From: Gordoniibacillus chartarius
Lineage (GTDB): Bacteria; Bacillota; Bacilli; Paenibacillales; NBRC-103111
Direction: 5' to 3'
Assembly: GCF_042432825.1 (NCBI RefSeq)
Contig: NZ_JBHLWN010000014.1
Coordinates: 1 to 64,000 of the forward strand
DNA: 64,000 nt
Shown here: positions 16,608 through 26,301 of the stretch, one piece after another
Numbering within the stretch: the stretch's first letter is position 1
How the letters are laid out: each line of letters opens with the position of its first letter
Program-made: the position numbers and the translations under genes
Notes under the pieces: generated by a model
Databases searched by the model: none
Told to the model about the DNA's origin: nothing
What the model saw: the letters and a program-made list of their open reading frames with translations, nothing else

Positions 16608-17243
16608 TTATTTGCGCCCGAAATCGGCTTTAATTTCGCCCCATCGTTTCGTATCCCATTTGACGATAGCGTTCTCGTATGTATTCGTCCGCAGCCACTG
16701 CAGCGCCCTGTCGACGAGCGCCCATATTTCCTCTGTCGACTTGTCGCGCGGCAAATTCGTAGCCACTTCCTTCTTGCGTATCCAGCTAAGCGCCGTCATG
16801 GAGTCGGTGTAAATCGTTTTGTTCGAGCCGCGCTTCTTTAAGTAGGCAAGCGCGTGGACGATCGCCAGAAACTCGCCGAGATTGTTCGTCCCTTTGGCGA
16901 TCGGCCCTTGATAGAACAGCACCTCGCCCGTTTGCGTATCGACGCCCTTGTATTCGACGATCCCGGGATTGCCGCTGCACCCGACATCGACGGACAAGCT
17001 GTCGGGGTTGAAATTCGCTTCCCCTCCGCCGGCGGCGGCGGCCGCTTTCGCTTTGGCGGATAAGCGCAGCGACTTTTGCCAGCCGGCAGCGAGCGCCGCC
17101 TCCGCCTCCGCAAGCGACTCGTACGATTTGTATTTGGCGTCCTGTATTCCTTTGACCTGCTCCTGGCATTCCGGCCAAGTGCGGAAAATTCCGGTTTGCT
17201 TGCCGACCCATACGACATAATATTTGGATTTTGCTTGCGCCAT
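16608..17243 (-). CDS. RNase H family protein with N-terminal viroplasmin domain
   Basis: A 211-residue protein. Residues 1-50 (KYYVVWVGKQTGIF...CQEQVKGI) are a caulimovirus-VI/viroplasmin domain that binds RNA-DNA hybrids. After an Ala-rich linker, the RNase H1 fold keeps the four acidic residues: Asp in SVDVGCSGNPG, Glu in NNLGEFLA, Asp in IYTDSM and Asp in VKWDTKRWG. It probably cleaves RNA in hybrids during replication. MAQAKSKYY is taken as start by family habit; an ATG four codons upstream is also possible. Confidence 0.9.
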   Translation of the reverse strand: MAQAKSKYYVVWVGKQTGIFRTWPECQEQVKGIQDAKYKSYESLAEAEAALAAGWQKSLRLSAKAKAAAAAGGGEANFNPDSLSVDVGCSGNPGIVEYKGVDTQTGEVLFYQGPIAKGTNNLGEFLAIVHALAYLKKRGSNKTIYTDSMTALSWIRKKEVATNLPRDKSTEEIWALVDRALQWLRTNTYENAIVKWDTKRWGEIKADFGRK

Positions 17244-17385
17244 AAACCGTGACATCCCCAATCCGATAAGAATAAGCTTCCTTAGTCTAGCACAAATCGG
17301 GCGTTCCACGCACACTTGCAGCGGCTGCAACTTCAGCCCCGCCGATCGCGTCATCAATAAAAAATGGATCGGGGAGGAACGGAGC

Positions 17386-18228
17386 ATGTTCCAGACGGTA
17401 GCGAAGCCGAAGCGCCGGTCAGCGCTTCGATTGGCGCTCGGAGCGTGGTGGTACCGCATGCGGCGTTACGGCCGGTGGGCGGCAAGCAGCCGAGCGTTTG
17501 CCCGTACTATGCGCAGCGAGCCGCTGTCTTACGTCGCCTTTGAGCACCGGACGCCGCTTTACCGCAAGCTGAAGGATGTCGATATGTGGCTTCAGCACAA
17601 TAAAGTCGTCAATCTCAGCCTGGCGCTTCCCCGTCTGAACGGGATCGTCGTTATGCCGGGCGAGACGTTCTCATACTGGAGGCTCATCGGCAAGCCGACG
17701 AAACGCAAAGGCTACGTGCCGGGAATGGTGCTGTCATCCGGCAGCTTTCGCGCCGGCATCGGCGGCGGCTTATGCCAGCTGTCCAATCTGATCTATTGGA
17801 TGGCGCTGCATACGCCGCTTCAGGTGACGGAGCGCCATCGGCACAGCTACGACGTGTTTCCCGACGTATCCCGGACGCAGCCGTTCGGAAGCGGCGCCAC
17901 CTGCTATTACAATTATATCGACCTGCAAATTCGGAATCCGACATCGGAACCCTATCAGCTGAAGGTGTGGATGGAGGACGGGTATTTGTGCGGAGAATGG
18001 AGGTCGGCCTCCCGCCGCGGGGTCCGGTATCGCGTTTACGAGAAGGAGCATCGGATCCGCATGGAGCCGTGGGGCGGGTATACCCGCTCCAATTCGATCT
18101 GGCGCCAGACGATGGATGAAGCCGGAACGGTCCTGCATGACGAATGGATTACCGACAACCACGCGATCATGATGTACGAACCGATGTTAACGGAGGGGAA
18201 GACAGAAGCGGGTACGAACGGAAAGTAA
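17386..18228 (+). CDS. VanW family protein
   Basis: A 280-residue protein with the VanW block: GIVVMPGETFSYWRLIGKPT, then GYVPGMVLSSGSFRAGIGGGLCQLSNLIYWMAL, and a late CYYNYIDLQIRNPT. VanW domains occur next to vancomycin-resistance genes and in cell-wall-linked proteins; their activity is not established. No signal peptide is obvious; the N-terminus is basic (KPKRRSALRLALGAWWYRMRRYGR). GGGGAGG lies 9 bases before the ATG. The in-frame extension upstream to 17224 overlaps the divergent gene and is not used. Confidence 0.9.
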   Translation: MFQTVAKPKRRSALRLALGAWWYRMRRYGRWAASSRAFARTMRSEPLSYVAFEHRTPLYRKLKDVDMWLQHNKVVNLSLALPRLNGIVVMPGETFSYWRLIGKPTKRKGYVPGMVLSSGSFRAGIGGGLCQLSNLIYWMALHTPLQVTERHRHSYDVFPDVSRTQPFGSGATCYYNYIDLQIRNPTSEPYQLKVWMEDGYLCGEWRSASRRGVRYRVYEKEHRIRMEPWGGYTRSNSIWRQTMDEAGTVLHDEWITDNHAIMMYEPMLTEGKTEAGTNGK

Positions 18229-18406
18229 CCGGAAGCGCTGTAAACAGCGCCACGCCAAAACCCGGAAGCTCGCAAGCCGCAGTTCGGACAGGAGCAGGCA
18301 ATCAAAGCATGTCGCATGGACCGGGCGCATATTCAACATGAAGTCATTTCCGGCTGTTTGCTGCGTTGTGTCGTGATTTACAGGGAAACTGCTGGAGCCT
18401 GTCGAA

Positions 18407-18428
18407 TGACAACGTTATCATGTTGTCA
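18407..18428. promoter_or_regulatory. Inverted repeat TGACAAC-N8-GTTGTCA before the cyclase gene
   Basis: A perfect 7-bp dyad ends 6 bases before the CGGAGG ribosome site of the diguanylate cyclase. It may be an operator or an RNA hairpin affecting translation. It does not resemble a c-di-GMP riboswitch. Confidence 0.5.
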
Positions 18429-18446
18429 CTTCGGAGGCTTTAGAGT

Positions 18447-20285
18447 ATGAACTACATCAACCGTCGCAGCGTCCTCGCCTTCCTGCCTATCGGCATTCTG
18501 ATGATGTTAACGATAGGGGCAGCCCAATTTCCGATTCCGTTCTTGTACGGTATAGAGTTTTATTGGATGAACGCTTTAGTTTGGTTCGCATTCCGTAAAT
18601 TTTCTCTGCGGGCGTCCATGGCTGTCGCCGTTGCCGGTGCACTTAGCGGCATATTCGTATGGGGACATTCTCCGCTGCTTGCACTAACGCCCCTCGAGCT
18701 TGTTATTGTCAGCCAACTGACGCGCAAATGGAATTTACCTTTAATCATTGGCGACCTGTGCTACTGGATACCTTTAGGACTCGCGATGCATGGTTTCTTC
18801 TATGCATGGATCGAAGATTTTGACGCTCCGTATTTGGGGCTGTTCCTGCTCATTCAGCTCGGCAGCGGATTAATCAATGCATTGATCGGCGAGATGGCAT
18901 CGGACTATTCCAATAGAGCGTCGCCTGGCTCATTAGGTAAATGGCGCATTCAACGAATTTCCTTTCATCTCTGCATCGTTCTGCTGATTGCACCGTTTTC
19001 GATGTTTCTCTTCATTAGCGGCAATTATTTATACACGCAAACCATCAAGTCGCGGTCCATTGCCTTGCACTCCATGTTCGTCCATCTCAACGATAGTGTG
19101 AGTCAGCTGTCGGAAACCGATTTGCGCGATTTAAAGGCGGAATCCGCTTTGCAGAAGGCAACCATTGACAGCACTCTGGAGAGCTTGACGATGAACACGG
19201 ATGTCAGAATCGTGCTCGTCGATTCCGGGCGCAACATCATCGCCAGCTCGGATCCCGAGCTGAAAGGAAGAGACGGACCGTACGACTGGAGAGAAGGCGG
19301 ACAAATCAGCCGCGTCGAGCAGTCTCTTTATTTATGGCAGCCGCTGCAAACTTCCGTGTACAATCCGATTTCCCGTTGGGAACAAAGTTATTTTGCAGCC
19401 GTATATTCGCTGGATCGTCTGCCGTACGAAGTTATTGTCAAACAGCCGATCACATCGTTTCAGCAATTGGCATTCCATATCTATACGGCCGTACTGATAC
19501 TCGTCTTATCGTTGACCATCGGCGTCGGACTGCTAGCTCTCTGGATGACGAGCCGGTTCTCCAAAGGGTTCGCGGAGCTTGCCGAGTTCTCGACGGATTT
19601 GCCGCGGAAAATTAGGCTTCGTTCGGACATCGACTGGAAGGATTATTCCATATATGAAGTCGCGCTGATCAAAAACAATCTTGTCGAGATGTCCAAAGAA
19701 TTATTCCGTATGTTCCAAGACATCAACGATAGCGAAGAAAAGCTCCGCCAGCTTGTCCATTACGACAGCTTGACCGGGCTCGCCAACCGATACAGCTTCA
19801 GTCACTATTTGCCCGCCCTCATTCAAGAAGCAAAGGAGAAGGGCGAGAGGGCCGCTTGCCTGTTCATCGATCTCGATCAATTCAAGGCCATCAACGATTC
19901 GTACGGCCACGAAGCCGGGGACGCGGTGCTCCAGGCTGTCGGTCAGCGGCTGATGGATTGGAACGATCAGCAGGTTAAAGCGTTCCGATTGGCGGGAGAC
20001 GAATTCGTCGTTGTCTTGCGCGAGCCGCTTCCCGATAGCTTGGAAGAATGGGCGTCCGCCGTGCAGCAGTCGCTAAGCGACAGGAACGTACCGTTTCAGT
20101 CAACCTTCATCCCTTTGCAATTCAGCGCGGGCATCGCCTTGTTTCCCGACCACGGTCACGATGCGGAGGGCTTGCTGCGCAGCGCCGACCAGGCCATGTA
20201 TCATTCGAAAATTTCCGGCCGCAATCGGGTGACGGTTCGCAGCGCCCCACAAGAGGAAGCACGGAAAGGAGAGCCGTCTCGATGA
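18447..20285 (+). CDS. Membrane diguanylate cyclase (GGDEF)
   Basis: A 612-residue protein. Residues 1-190 hold about six helices, then one outside-facing sensory region (about 210-335, Cache-like) and a further helix (about 345-368), a HAMP-like linker and a C-terminal GGDEF domain from about 435. The domain has YDSLTGLANR, FIDLDQFKAINDSYGHEAGD and the active-site loop LAGDEF, in which the first Gly is Ala, a change found in many active cyclases. The inhibitory RxxD site is not present at the usual position. It should make c-di-GMP in response to an external signal. Its stop overlaps the next start by four bases. Confidence 0.92.
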   Translation: MNYINRRSVLAFLPIGILMMLTIGAAQFPIPFLYGIEFYWMNALVWFAFRKFSLRASMAVAVAGALSGIFVWGHSPLLALTPLELVIVSQLTRKWNLPLIIGDLCYWIPLGLAMHGFFYAWIEDFDAPYLGLFLLIQLGSGLINALIGEMASDYSNRASPGSLGKWRIQRISFHLCIVLLIAPFSMFLFISGNYLYTQTIKSRSIALHSMFVHLNDSVSQLSETDLRDLKAESALQKATIDSTLESLTMNTDVRIVLVDSGRNIIASSDPELKGRDGPYDWREGGQISRVEQSLYLWQPLQTSVYNPISRWEQSYFAAVYSLDRLPYEVIVKQPITSFQQLAFHIYTAVLILVLSLTIGVGLLALWMTSRFSKGFAELAEFSTDLPRKIRLRSDIDWKDYSIYEVALIKNNLVEMSKELFRMFQDINDSEEKLRQLVHYDSLTGLANRYSFSHYLPALIQEAKEKGERAACLFIDLDQFKAINDSYGHEAGDAVLQAVGQRLMDWNDQQVKAFRLAGDEFVVVLREPLPDSLEEWASAVQQSLSDRNVPFQSTFIPLQFSAGIALFPDHGHDAEGLLRSADQAMYHSKISGRNRVTVRSAPQEEARKGEPSR

Positions 20286-21595
20286 CTATGCGCAGCAGTT
20301 GGCTGTATTATGTACTGGCCTGCATCGTACTGATTGCAGCCGTGATGCAAGTATTTTCCGGTAAACAAAACGCTCTGGCGAACGGCTACGGCACCGCGCA
20401 GGCATCCGCATCCGATGCTTACAAAGAAGCTGGAACAGGAACGCTTGCGATCTGGACTATCGGGGGCTCGCTCCAATATGAAGTGGATACCTTTCAAAAG
20501 TCCCATCCGCACGTACATATCGAAGTGAAAAACTGGGATAATGAATTGCGGCTGAAAGAGCTTTATTTGAACGCACTTGCCGAAGGAACAGCTCCCGACA
20601 TTATGATGATTCCGTATCCGATGCTGGGCGCCTTCAGCTCCTCGGACAAGTTGGCGGATCTCACCGCCAGTCCGATGAATGTACCGGATATGCGCCAGAG
20701 AATGGGAGAATATTTATGGAATGCTCATCTTTCGCTGGATGGAAAGCGGCTTGTCGCTTTGCCGTTCGAGGCGTTTCCTCAAGTTCTCTATTACAGACAA
20801 GACATCTTGAAGGATGCCGGATTTCCCTATACCCCGGACAATCTGGCCTCGTTCCTGAAAGAGCCGGCCAACTGGAATCAATTATCCAAAACGCTGGCCG
20901 AGCGGAAAATTTGGCTTACGCAGTTCGATAACGATTTGATTTATATGGCACATATCGGACAATTTATGTACAACCGCAATTTGGACTACGAACGTTCCTC
21001 GGACATATTCAAGAAAGCGTACGCCGCTTCGCTCATGTCCAAGATGAACACAGCCAACGTATCGATCTGGACATCGAACGGCTTGGAGCTGCTTAAGCAA
21101 GGCAAGCTGGCGATGGCGATCTTTCCGGCCTGGGGCGAAGACGTACTCAGCGGCTGGCTGCCGGAGCAAGCCGGGTTATGGAGTGCTGCGCCCCTGCCGT
21201 TCGGAGCGACCGGGATTTCGCAGGAGAGCAGCAAGTCGATCGCGATCACCGCACAGAGTAAAAACAAGGCGGTTGCAGCCGAGTTTCTGCAATACGTGTT
21301 TAACGAATCGGGCACGTTAAGATGGTACAAGGACAGACAGCCGAGCGAGTTCCTTGGCGGCCAAAATGCGGGAGAGCTTTACCTTAGACTGATACTGGAT
21401 CAGCCTGTACAGTCGGTACCCACTCCTCTCGACGATAAAGCGTTCCAAGTATGGAAGTCTTCGATTGAACTGTCCTTAAGCAAAAATATATCGCCGGATG
21501 AAGCCCTGAAGAGCGTGGAAGCCGACCTTACGGACGTGTTATCCGTTTCCCAACAGAAGCTTAAGCATTATTTGCATAAGAACGCTGCGCCGTAA
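20282..21595 (+). CDS. Extracellular solute-binding protein (family 1), coupled to the cyclase
   Basis: A 437-residue sugar-type binding protein (maltose/oligosaccharide class). An N-terminal helix (about 6-26) ends in ALAN, which could be a signal-peptidase I site or stay as an anchor; there is no lipobox Cys. The mature part has LAIWTIGGSLQYEVDTFQKSHP, ALAEGTAPDIMMIPYP and LLKQGKLAMAIFPAWGED, typical of the family. The ATG overlaps the cyclase stop (ATGA) and AAAGGAG precedes it. No permease or ATPase is nearby, so a sensory rather than transport role is likely (inference). Confidence 0.88.
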   Translation: MTMRSSWLYYVLACIVLIAAVMQVFSGKQNALANGYGTAQASASDAYKEAGTGTLAIWTIGGSLQYEVDTFQKSHPHVHIEVKNWDNELRLKELYLNALAEGTAPDIMMIPYPMLGAFSSSDKLADLTASPMNVPDMRQRMGEYLWNAHLSLDGKRLVALPFEAFPQVLYYRQDILKDAGFPYTPDNLASFLKEPANWNQLSKTLAERKIWLTQFDNDLIYMAHIGQFMYNRNLDYERSSDIFKKAYAASLMSKMNTANVSIWTSNGLELLKQGKLAMAIFPAWGEDVLSGWLPEQAGLWSAAPLPFGATGISQESSKSIAITAQSKNKAVAAEFLQYVFNESGTLRWYKDRQPSEFLGGQNAGELYLRLILDQPVQSVPTPLDDKAFQVWKSSIELSLSKNISPDEALKSVEADLTDVLSVSQQKLKHYLHKNAAP

Positions 21596-21646
21596 ATGTA
21601 AGCGGCACGCTCTCATCTCCACACGTCCACTCTCGGCCGCATGCAT

Positions 21647-21678
21647 AACGTCCCGAAAGCTCCAGCCTTCGGGACGTT
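21647..21678. terminator. Bidirectional terminator hairpin
   Basis: An 11-bp perfect stem AACGTCCCGAA/TTCGGGACGTT stands between the converging binding-protein and mannosidase genes. The T-tracts are weak. Confidence 0.65.
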
Positions 21679-21691
21679 GTCCTCTACCATA

Positions 21692-24172
21692 CTATTGAAG
21701 GTACGTATCGATCAAGCTCCGCACCCGCAGCCGGCCGCTTAGCTCGGCGGCGGTCAGCGGCGCGCTTAAACGTGATTTCGCTACGATAACCGTCTTCGGT
21801 TCGCCCGCCGACAAATCGAAGAAATTATCGGAGAAGTGACCGTCGGCCTCCGTTAAGCCCAATTCCACATACTTGGCGAATGCCCCGGAGACGAGCGTTA
21901 CTTTGTACGAATCCTCTTCCTCCGCTATTTCGGCTGTAATCGAAGGAGCCGCGAAGGCAAAATGCTTCGGCTTCACAAACAGCACCGTCCCGCCGCTTAC
22001 CGGTTCGTCATCGACCACCAGCGCGTACTCCAAATAGGCGTTTCGCCGCTTCTCCCCGGTGTTCAAAACATCGCCGAAGTCCAGTTCAGCCGCCTGCACC
22101 GCTTGTAAAGCACCGACTTGGGCGTCCGCTTCCCCTTCCTCCAGCACGGTCGACAACGGGTCGCGAAGCTTCCACACCACTTTGCCGCCGATACGGTTCA
22201 GCGAATCATTTGTGACATGCAGCGACACCTTCGTCCCATCCTCGCAAGCCGATACGAGCAGCGGCGCGAAAAATCGTTTTGCCGCATAATGCAGCGCCTT
22301 CCAGCGCCCGAAGTAATCGATGCTCGCCCACGAAGCGACAGGCCAGCAATCGTTGAGCTGCCAGTAAATCGCGCCCATGCACCGCCCGCGGTGTCTGCGC
22401 CAATGCTCGACGCCATATTTGATCGCCTCCGCTTGCAGCAGCTGCGACGTATATAGCAGCGAATCGAGGTCCTTCGGATACAGGAAATTGTCAGCGATGT
22501 GCGCCAATATTTTCGAATTGCCCGACGGGCTCTTCTGGTGCTTCTCCATCACATACGAGAAAATGTTGCGGTCTTCCGGCAGCGTAAAGCTCTCCACCGT
22601 CTTCAGCTCCGGGAACGACTGGAAACCGAACTCCGAGCAGAAGCGGAAGTAAAATTGCCGGTAATCCGTAAACTTGCTCTGACCGTGCCACACTTGCCAG
22701 TAGTGCACATCTCCGCGGTTCTCGTCGTTCGGATTGTCGAACGAACCGCCGCTCGACGGCGAAGCCGGCCAATAGAACGTATTCGGATCAAGCTCGGCGA
22801 GCACTTCCGGAATAAGCATCTCGAACAGCTTCAAGTAATCGGTCCGCAGCTTCGGCTCCTTCGTCATGTTCCAATCGACCCAAGCCCACTCCATTTCGTT
22901 GTTGCCGCACCATAGGCCGAGCGATGCATGATGGCGAATGCGGCGCACGTTATCTTCAAACTCGCGGCGTACGGTTTCGGCAAATGAAGGCGTCATCTCG
23001 TAAACGGCGCAGCCGAACATAAAGTCCTGCCATACGATCAGGCCATATTCGTCGCATAGGTCGTAAAACCAATCGAACGGGTAGAAAGCTCCGCCCCACA
23101 CGCGAATGGAATTAAAGTTCGCCTCCACGCAGTCCCGAATGACTCGCTCCGTCCGTTCCCGGCTTAGCCGCGACAGGATGTTGTCCTCGGGGATGTAGTT
23201 AGCCCCCATGGCAAAAATCGGCACGCCGTTCACGACAAACTCGAACGACTCCCCCCACTGATCCGGCTCGCGCCGTACGGTCAAAGTGCGCAGACCGATG
23301 CGGAACGTTGTCGCATCGAGCTGTTCGCCGCTCCCCACTTTCACCAGCCTTGCTTCGACGGTGTACAGCGGCTGCGCGCCGTAACCGTTCGGCCACCACA
23401 GCCGGGGCTCCGTAACGACAAGCGCCGCACGGCCTGCCGTCTCGGCTCCGGAGAACGAGACGACATCGGCGTTCAGCTTCGTTCCATCCGGTGCCGTAAC
23501 GGTCACTTCCGCCTGAACGTCGCCGCCTTGAGTTCTGTCCAGCTCCAGCTTTACGTCAAGGCTAACCGTACCGTCCCCATGCCGCTGGGTAACGTACACA
23601 TCCCGCAGCCGGGCCGTATCGATGCCGACAAGGGAAATCGGCTTCCAAATGCCCGCATCCGGAACGACCGGCCCCCAGTCCCAGCCGAACATGTAATGCG
23701 CCTTGCGCAAATGAGGGAAGCCGTCGACGGTTTCCTTCGTATTCCACAGCGTCCGCTTCGCCTGCTGTTCGGTGATGAACGTTACCGGCGCCCGAAACAC
23801 GATGTGCAGCTCGTTGCCTTCCTTTCGAAGCAGGTGCTTCACATCCCACTCGTAGGTACGGTGCATGTTGTCGGTGGACGCGAGCTTTACGCCGTTCAGA
23901 GTAACGTCGGCCAGCGTATCCAGCCCTTCGCACACAAGCAGCACCCGGTCGCGGGCGAGCAGCGTCTCATCCGTTTCGAACGTGCGGCGGAATTCGAAAT
24001 CCCGCTTGCCCAGCTCCGTCGTTACGTCTTCGTTGCACCGCCAGTACGGGTCCTCGATCAAGCCTTGCTTGTAGAGCTCGCCGACCGCCGAACCGGGAAC
24101 CGTTGCGGGTAACCATTCCGTCGCTTGCGTCTCTTTAAACTGCCATACACCGTTTAATGATTGCGTTTGCAT
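21692..24172 (-). CDS. Beta-mannosidase, glycoside hydrolase family 2
   Basis: An 826-residue GH2 enzyme: sugar-binding jelly roll (1-190), immunoglobulin-like domain (190-300), TIM barrel (300-590) and beta domains at the end. The acid/base Glu lies in CGNNEMEW (about residue 422) and the nucleophile Glu in FCSEFGFQSF (about 514). The mannosidase-type HYMFGWDWGP segment separates it from beta-galactosidases. There is no signal peptide, so it is cytoplasmic and acts on imported beta-mannosides. GGGAGGAG precedes the ATG. It has no transport partner next door. Confidence 0.95.
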   Translation of the reverse strand: MQTQSLNGVWQFKETQATEWLPATVPGSAVGELYKQGLIEDPYWRCNEDVTTELGKRDFEFRRTFETDETLLARDRVLLVCEGLDTLADVTLNGVKLASTDNMHRTYEWDVKHLLRKEGNELHIVFRAPVTFITEQQAKRTLWNTKETVDGFPHLRKAHYMFGWDWGPVVPDAGIWKPISLVGIDTARLRDVYVTQRHGDGTVSLDVKLELDRTQGGDVQAEVTVTAPDGTKLNADVVSFSGAETAGRAALVVTEPRLWWPNGYGAQPLYTVEARLVKVGSGEQLDATTFRIGLRTLTVRREPDQWGESFEFVVNGVPIFAMGANYIPEDNILSRLSRERTERVIRDCVEANFNSIRVWGGAFYPFDWFYDLCDEYGLIVWQDFMFGCAVYEMTPSFAETVRREFEDNVRRIRHHASLGLWCGNNEMEWAWVDWNMTKEPKLRTDYLKLFEMLIPEVLAELDPNTFYWPASPSSGGSFDNPNDENRGDVHYWQVWHGQSKFTDYRQFYFRFCSEFGFQSFPELKTVESFTLPEDRNIFSYVMEKHQKSPSGNSKILAHIADNFLYPKDLDSLLYTSQLLQAEAIKYGVEHWRRHRGRCMGAIYWQLNDCWPVASWASIDYFGRWKALHYAAKRFFAPLLVSACEDGTKVSLHVTNDSLNRIGGKVVWKLRDPLSTVLEEGEADAQVGALQAVQAAELDFGDVLNTGEKRRNAYLEYALVVDDEPVSGGTVLFVKPKHFAFAAPSITAEIAEEEDSYKVTLVSGAFAKYVELGLTEADGHFSDNFFDLSAGEPKTVIVAKSRLSAPLTAAELSGRLRVRSLIDTYLQ

Positions 24173-24319
24173 GATCGTAGACTCCTCCCGAGCTGAATTC
24201 GTTCTAGCTCGCCTCTTTTACCTTCATTGTAGAGAAACGTGCACTCGAGGAAGTCTCATTTTTTCGGCAAATGCACTCATGATTTCCGAATGTTCGGCGG
24301 GCAGCCGGTTACACGCGGC

Positions 24320-24359
24320 AAACCCCCGCCGCTGCCTATAACGGCAGCAGACGGGGGTT
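24320..24359 (-). terminator. Strong hairpin downstream of the MATE-like gene
   Basis: A stem of about 16 bp, AACCCCCG.. /..CGGGGGTT with one or two mismatches, lies just past the stop at 24374. It lacks a long T-tract, so termination efficiency is uncertain. Confidence 0.5.
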
Positions 24360-24373
24360 CTATCGTGGACCGT

Positions 24374-25702
24374 TTACAACGCGGCGGAAGAGCCGAACTT
24401 CACTTCGGACCTGCCCCGCCTCACGGCGATCGCTACAACCGCCAGCTCCGCCATCGTGCCCAGCGACTGCGCCAGGGCGCCGACGGTTGCGTTCCAGCCC
24501 GGCGCCGCTATGATGAAAATCCCCAGCGCCAGCACGGTAACCGAAACGTTCGCCGCCTGCGAGCCCATCATCACTTTCGTCTGGCGGCGCAGCATCAGGA
24601 TACCGTTGCAGTAGTCGAGCCATGTAAACGACAACGTAAGCAGCATAAATACCCGCAGAGCAGCCAGACTTTCATCCAGCAGTCTTTCGTTCGCGCCGAT
24701 CACATGAGTCAGAAACCAAGGTCCCGCTTCCGTATACGAAAGCACCGCTAAGAGCAGCGTCGGAATGAAGGACATCACCAGCACGAAACGATTCGCCCGC
24801 TCCGGACTCGTCTGATAATAATTCAGCACAATCTGGTGCAGGTACGAGAAGAAGCTGATCACCAGGTTCATCACGGAGGTCGCAATCGCGAACGCGGCGA
24901 TCGCCGTCTCCGGATTGCTCGTCTTGCCGAGCACCGCATTCAGGGAAGGGCCGATAATAATCGCAATGAAGGAGGACAAGAGCAGAGGCCGATAAAATTT
25001 GAAAATGCCCGCCGGCTTCGTTACCGTCGCTTCCGGCGACGATTCCGGAGTCGATTTCTTCAGCAGCATCGTCCCTTCCCACACGGCGACGGCCGCTTCA
25101 ATCATCATCCCGGCCAAGAAAATGATCGCTCCGGTGGAGCTTGTGACTTGCCCTGTCATCAGGAAATATTGTGACAGCGCATACATCCCAATCAGTCGAA
25201 TCATCATCCCGATCGTCAGCCACATCGTTCGCCCGTTGCGGATGATCAAGCCGTGATATAAACAGCGAAGCCCGGAAAAAATGCTGACGAACATCAGGAT
25301 GCGGTATACGTTCAGCACATTGTCCAGGGGCTCGCCCTGCAAACCGAACATGATCCCGAACAACCAGCGGCCCAGCGGCAAGTAAGAGATGGTCAAGCCG
25401 ACGGCCATAATCGCCCCGAATACGCAGAACGCTACGACTCGCATAGCACGGAACGAGATGCGGTCGCGGACGAGGGCGGAGCATGTTTGGCGCAGCAGCA
25501 CCGCCGGGCGTTCCGTAATCGAAAGCAAGCTCATGGCGATCGCATAGCCGGAAATAATCCGCTCAGGATTCGCCGAACGAGCCAGCGTACCGTTAATAAT
25601 GACATGGGACAGCGTGACCAAGCTGGCCGATACGCCAAGCGGGATGAAAAACCACAGCATGTTCAAGAACGTCGGCGAGGCGGATCGGTTATTCTGCTTC
25701 AT
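24374..25702 (-). CDS. Multi-helix membrane protein, MATE/flippase-like
   Basis: A 442-residue protein with about 12 hydrophobic segments and few charges, resembling MATE/MVF-type exporters or flippases. Recognisable stretches are FFIPLGVSASLVTLSHVIING near the N-terminus and ERPAVLLRQTCSALVRD after the second helix. The ATG overlaps the stop of the upstream gene (ATGA), so the two proteins are made together. In-frame sequence upstream of 25702 lies inside that gene. Substrate unknown; drug, lipid or cell-wall precursor export are all open. Confidence 0.7.
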   Translation of the reverse strand: MKQNNRSASPTFLNMLWFFIPLGVSASLVTLSHVIINGTLARSANPERIISGYAIAMSLLSITERPAVLLRQTCSALVRDRISFRAMRVVAFCVFGAIMAVGLTISYLPLGRWLFGIMFGLQGEPLDNVLNVYRILMFVSIFSGLRCLYHGLIIRNGRTMWLTIGMMIRLIGMYALSQYFLMTGQVTSSTGAIIFLAGMMIEAAVAVWEGTMLLKKSTPESSPEATVTKPAGIFKFYRPLLLSSFIAIIIGPSLNAVLGKTSNPETAIAAFAIATSVMNLVISFFSYLHQIVLNYYQTSPERANRFVLVMSFIPTLLLAVLSYTEAGPWFLTHVIGANERLLDESLAALRVFMLLTLSFTWLDYCNGILMLRRQTKVMMGSQAANVSVTVLALGIFIIAAPGWNATVGALAQSLGTMAELAVVAIAVRRGRSEVKFGSSAAL

Positions 25703-26193
25703 ACGGCGGCCGCACCTTTCAGCAACCCCCGTACGATCGCAACAGCGTCCTTCTGCATCGGGGTATAGGGCAGATCGGCGACAAACTGCAAATACTCTTC
25801 GGCAATCGGCAGGATGGCAGCCCGCCACTCCTCCAAACCAATCTCTTCCTCGGACAGAAGCCTCGGCTCTTTGCCCGGCCGCTCCTCGAGCAGCATCAGC
25901 CGGATGCTGCCCGGCGCACCGTTCCTATGCTCGACGGCAAACGAGAAGCCCCGGCATTCCGGATCGCCGCAGCCGCAGACGAGAAACGGCATAGACCTCC
26001 ATTCGCTGGCCGGGTCTGCGAACCGGTTCGGGGCCGTATTATCGGAAACGCTGAGCAGCAGCGCCGGCAGACCCACATCAATGCAAAGCGGCTCTTCCAC
26101 CCATACATCCCCTTTAACGGCAATGCGAACATCCGCATGGATAATCTGAAGATCAGCGTCAAACGAGTAATTCCGGTAAGTCCATTCCAACAT
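25699..26193 (-). CDS. Conserved hypothetical protein coupled to the MATE-like gene
   Basis: A 164-residue soluble protein without membrane segments. It has a Cys cluster VCGCGDPECRGFSF around residue 70, spaced CxCxxxxC, which could hold a metal. The rest is acidic. The ATG at 26193 follows GGAGGTG by about 8 bases; a longer start at 26220 lacks such a site. It overlaps the membrane protein by four bases. I do not recognise a family with a known function. Confidence 0.65.
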   Translation of the reverse strand: MLEWTYRNYSFDADLQIIHADVRIAVKGDVWVEEPLCIDVGLPALLLSVSDNTAPNRFADPASEWRSMPFLVCGCGDPECRGFSFAVEHRNGAPGSIRLMLLEERPGKEPRLLSEEEIGLEEWRAAILPIAEEYLQFVADLPYTPMQKDAVAIVRGLLKGAAAV

Positions 26194-26301
26194 CAGACAG
26201 CACCTCCGCACCTTCCGCATCGTTACTGCCCATTATAGTCCGGTTGGGACGGTCCGACAATCGTTTTCCTGCGCATTGGACACTATTTCCAATTGGTTCT
26301 T

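Noticed and set aside
18229..18446. c-di-GMP riboswitch ahead of the cyclase
   Set aside because: The conserved GEMM segments are not present; only a short dyad is seen.
20048..20281. N-terminal extension of the solute-binding protein
   Set aside because: It lies out of frame inside the cyclase gene; ATG 20282 has a ribosome site and a signal-like helix.
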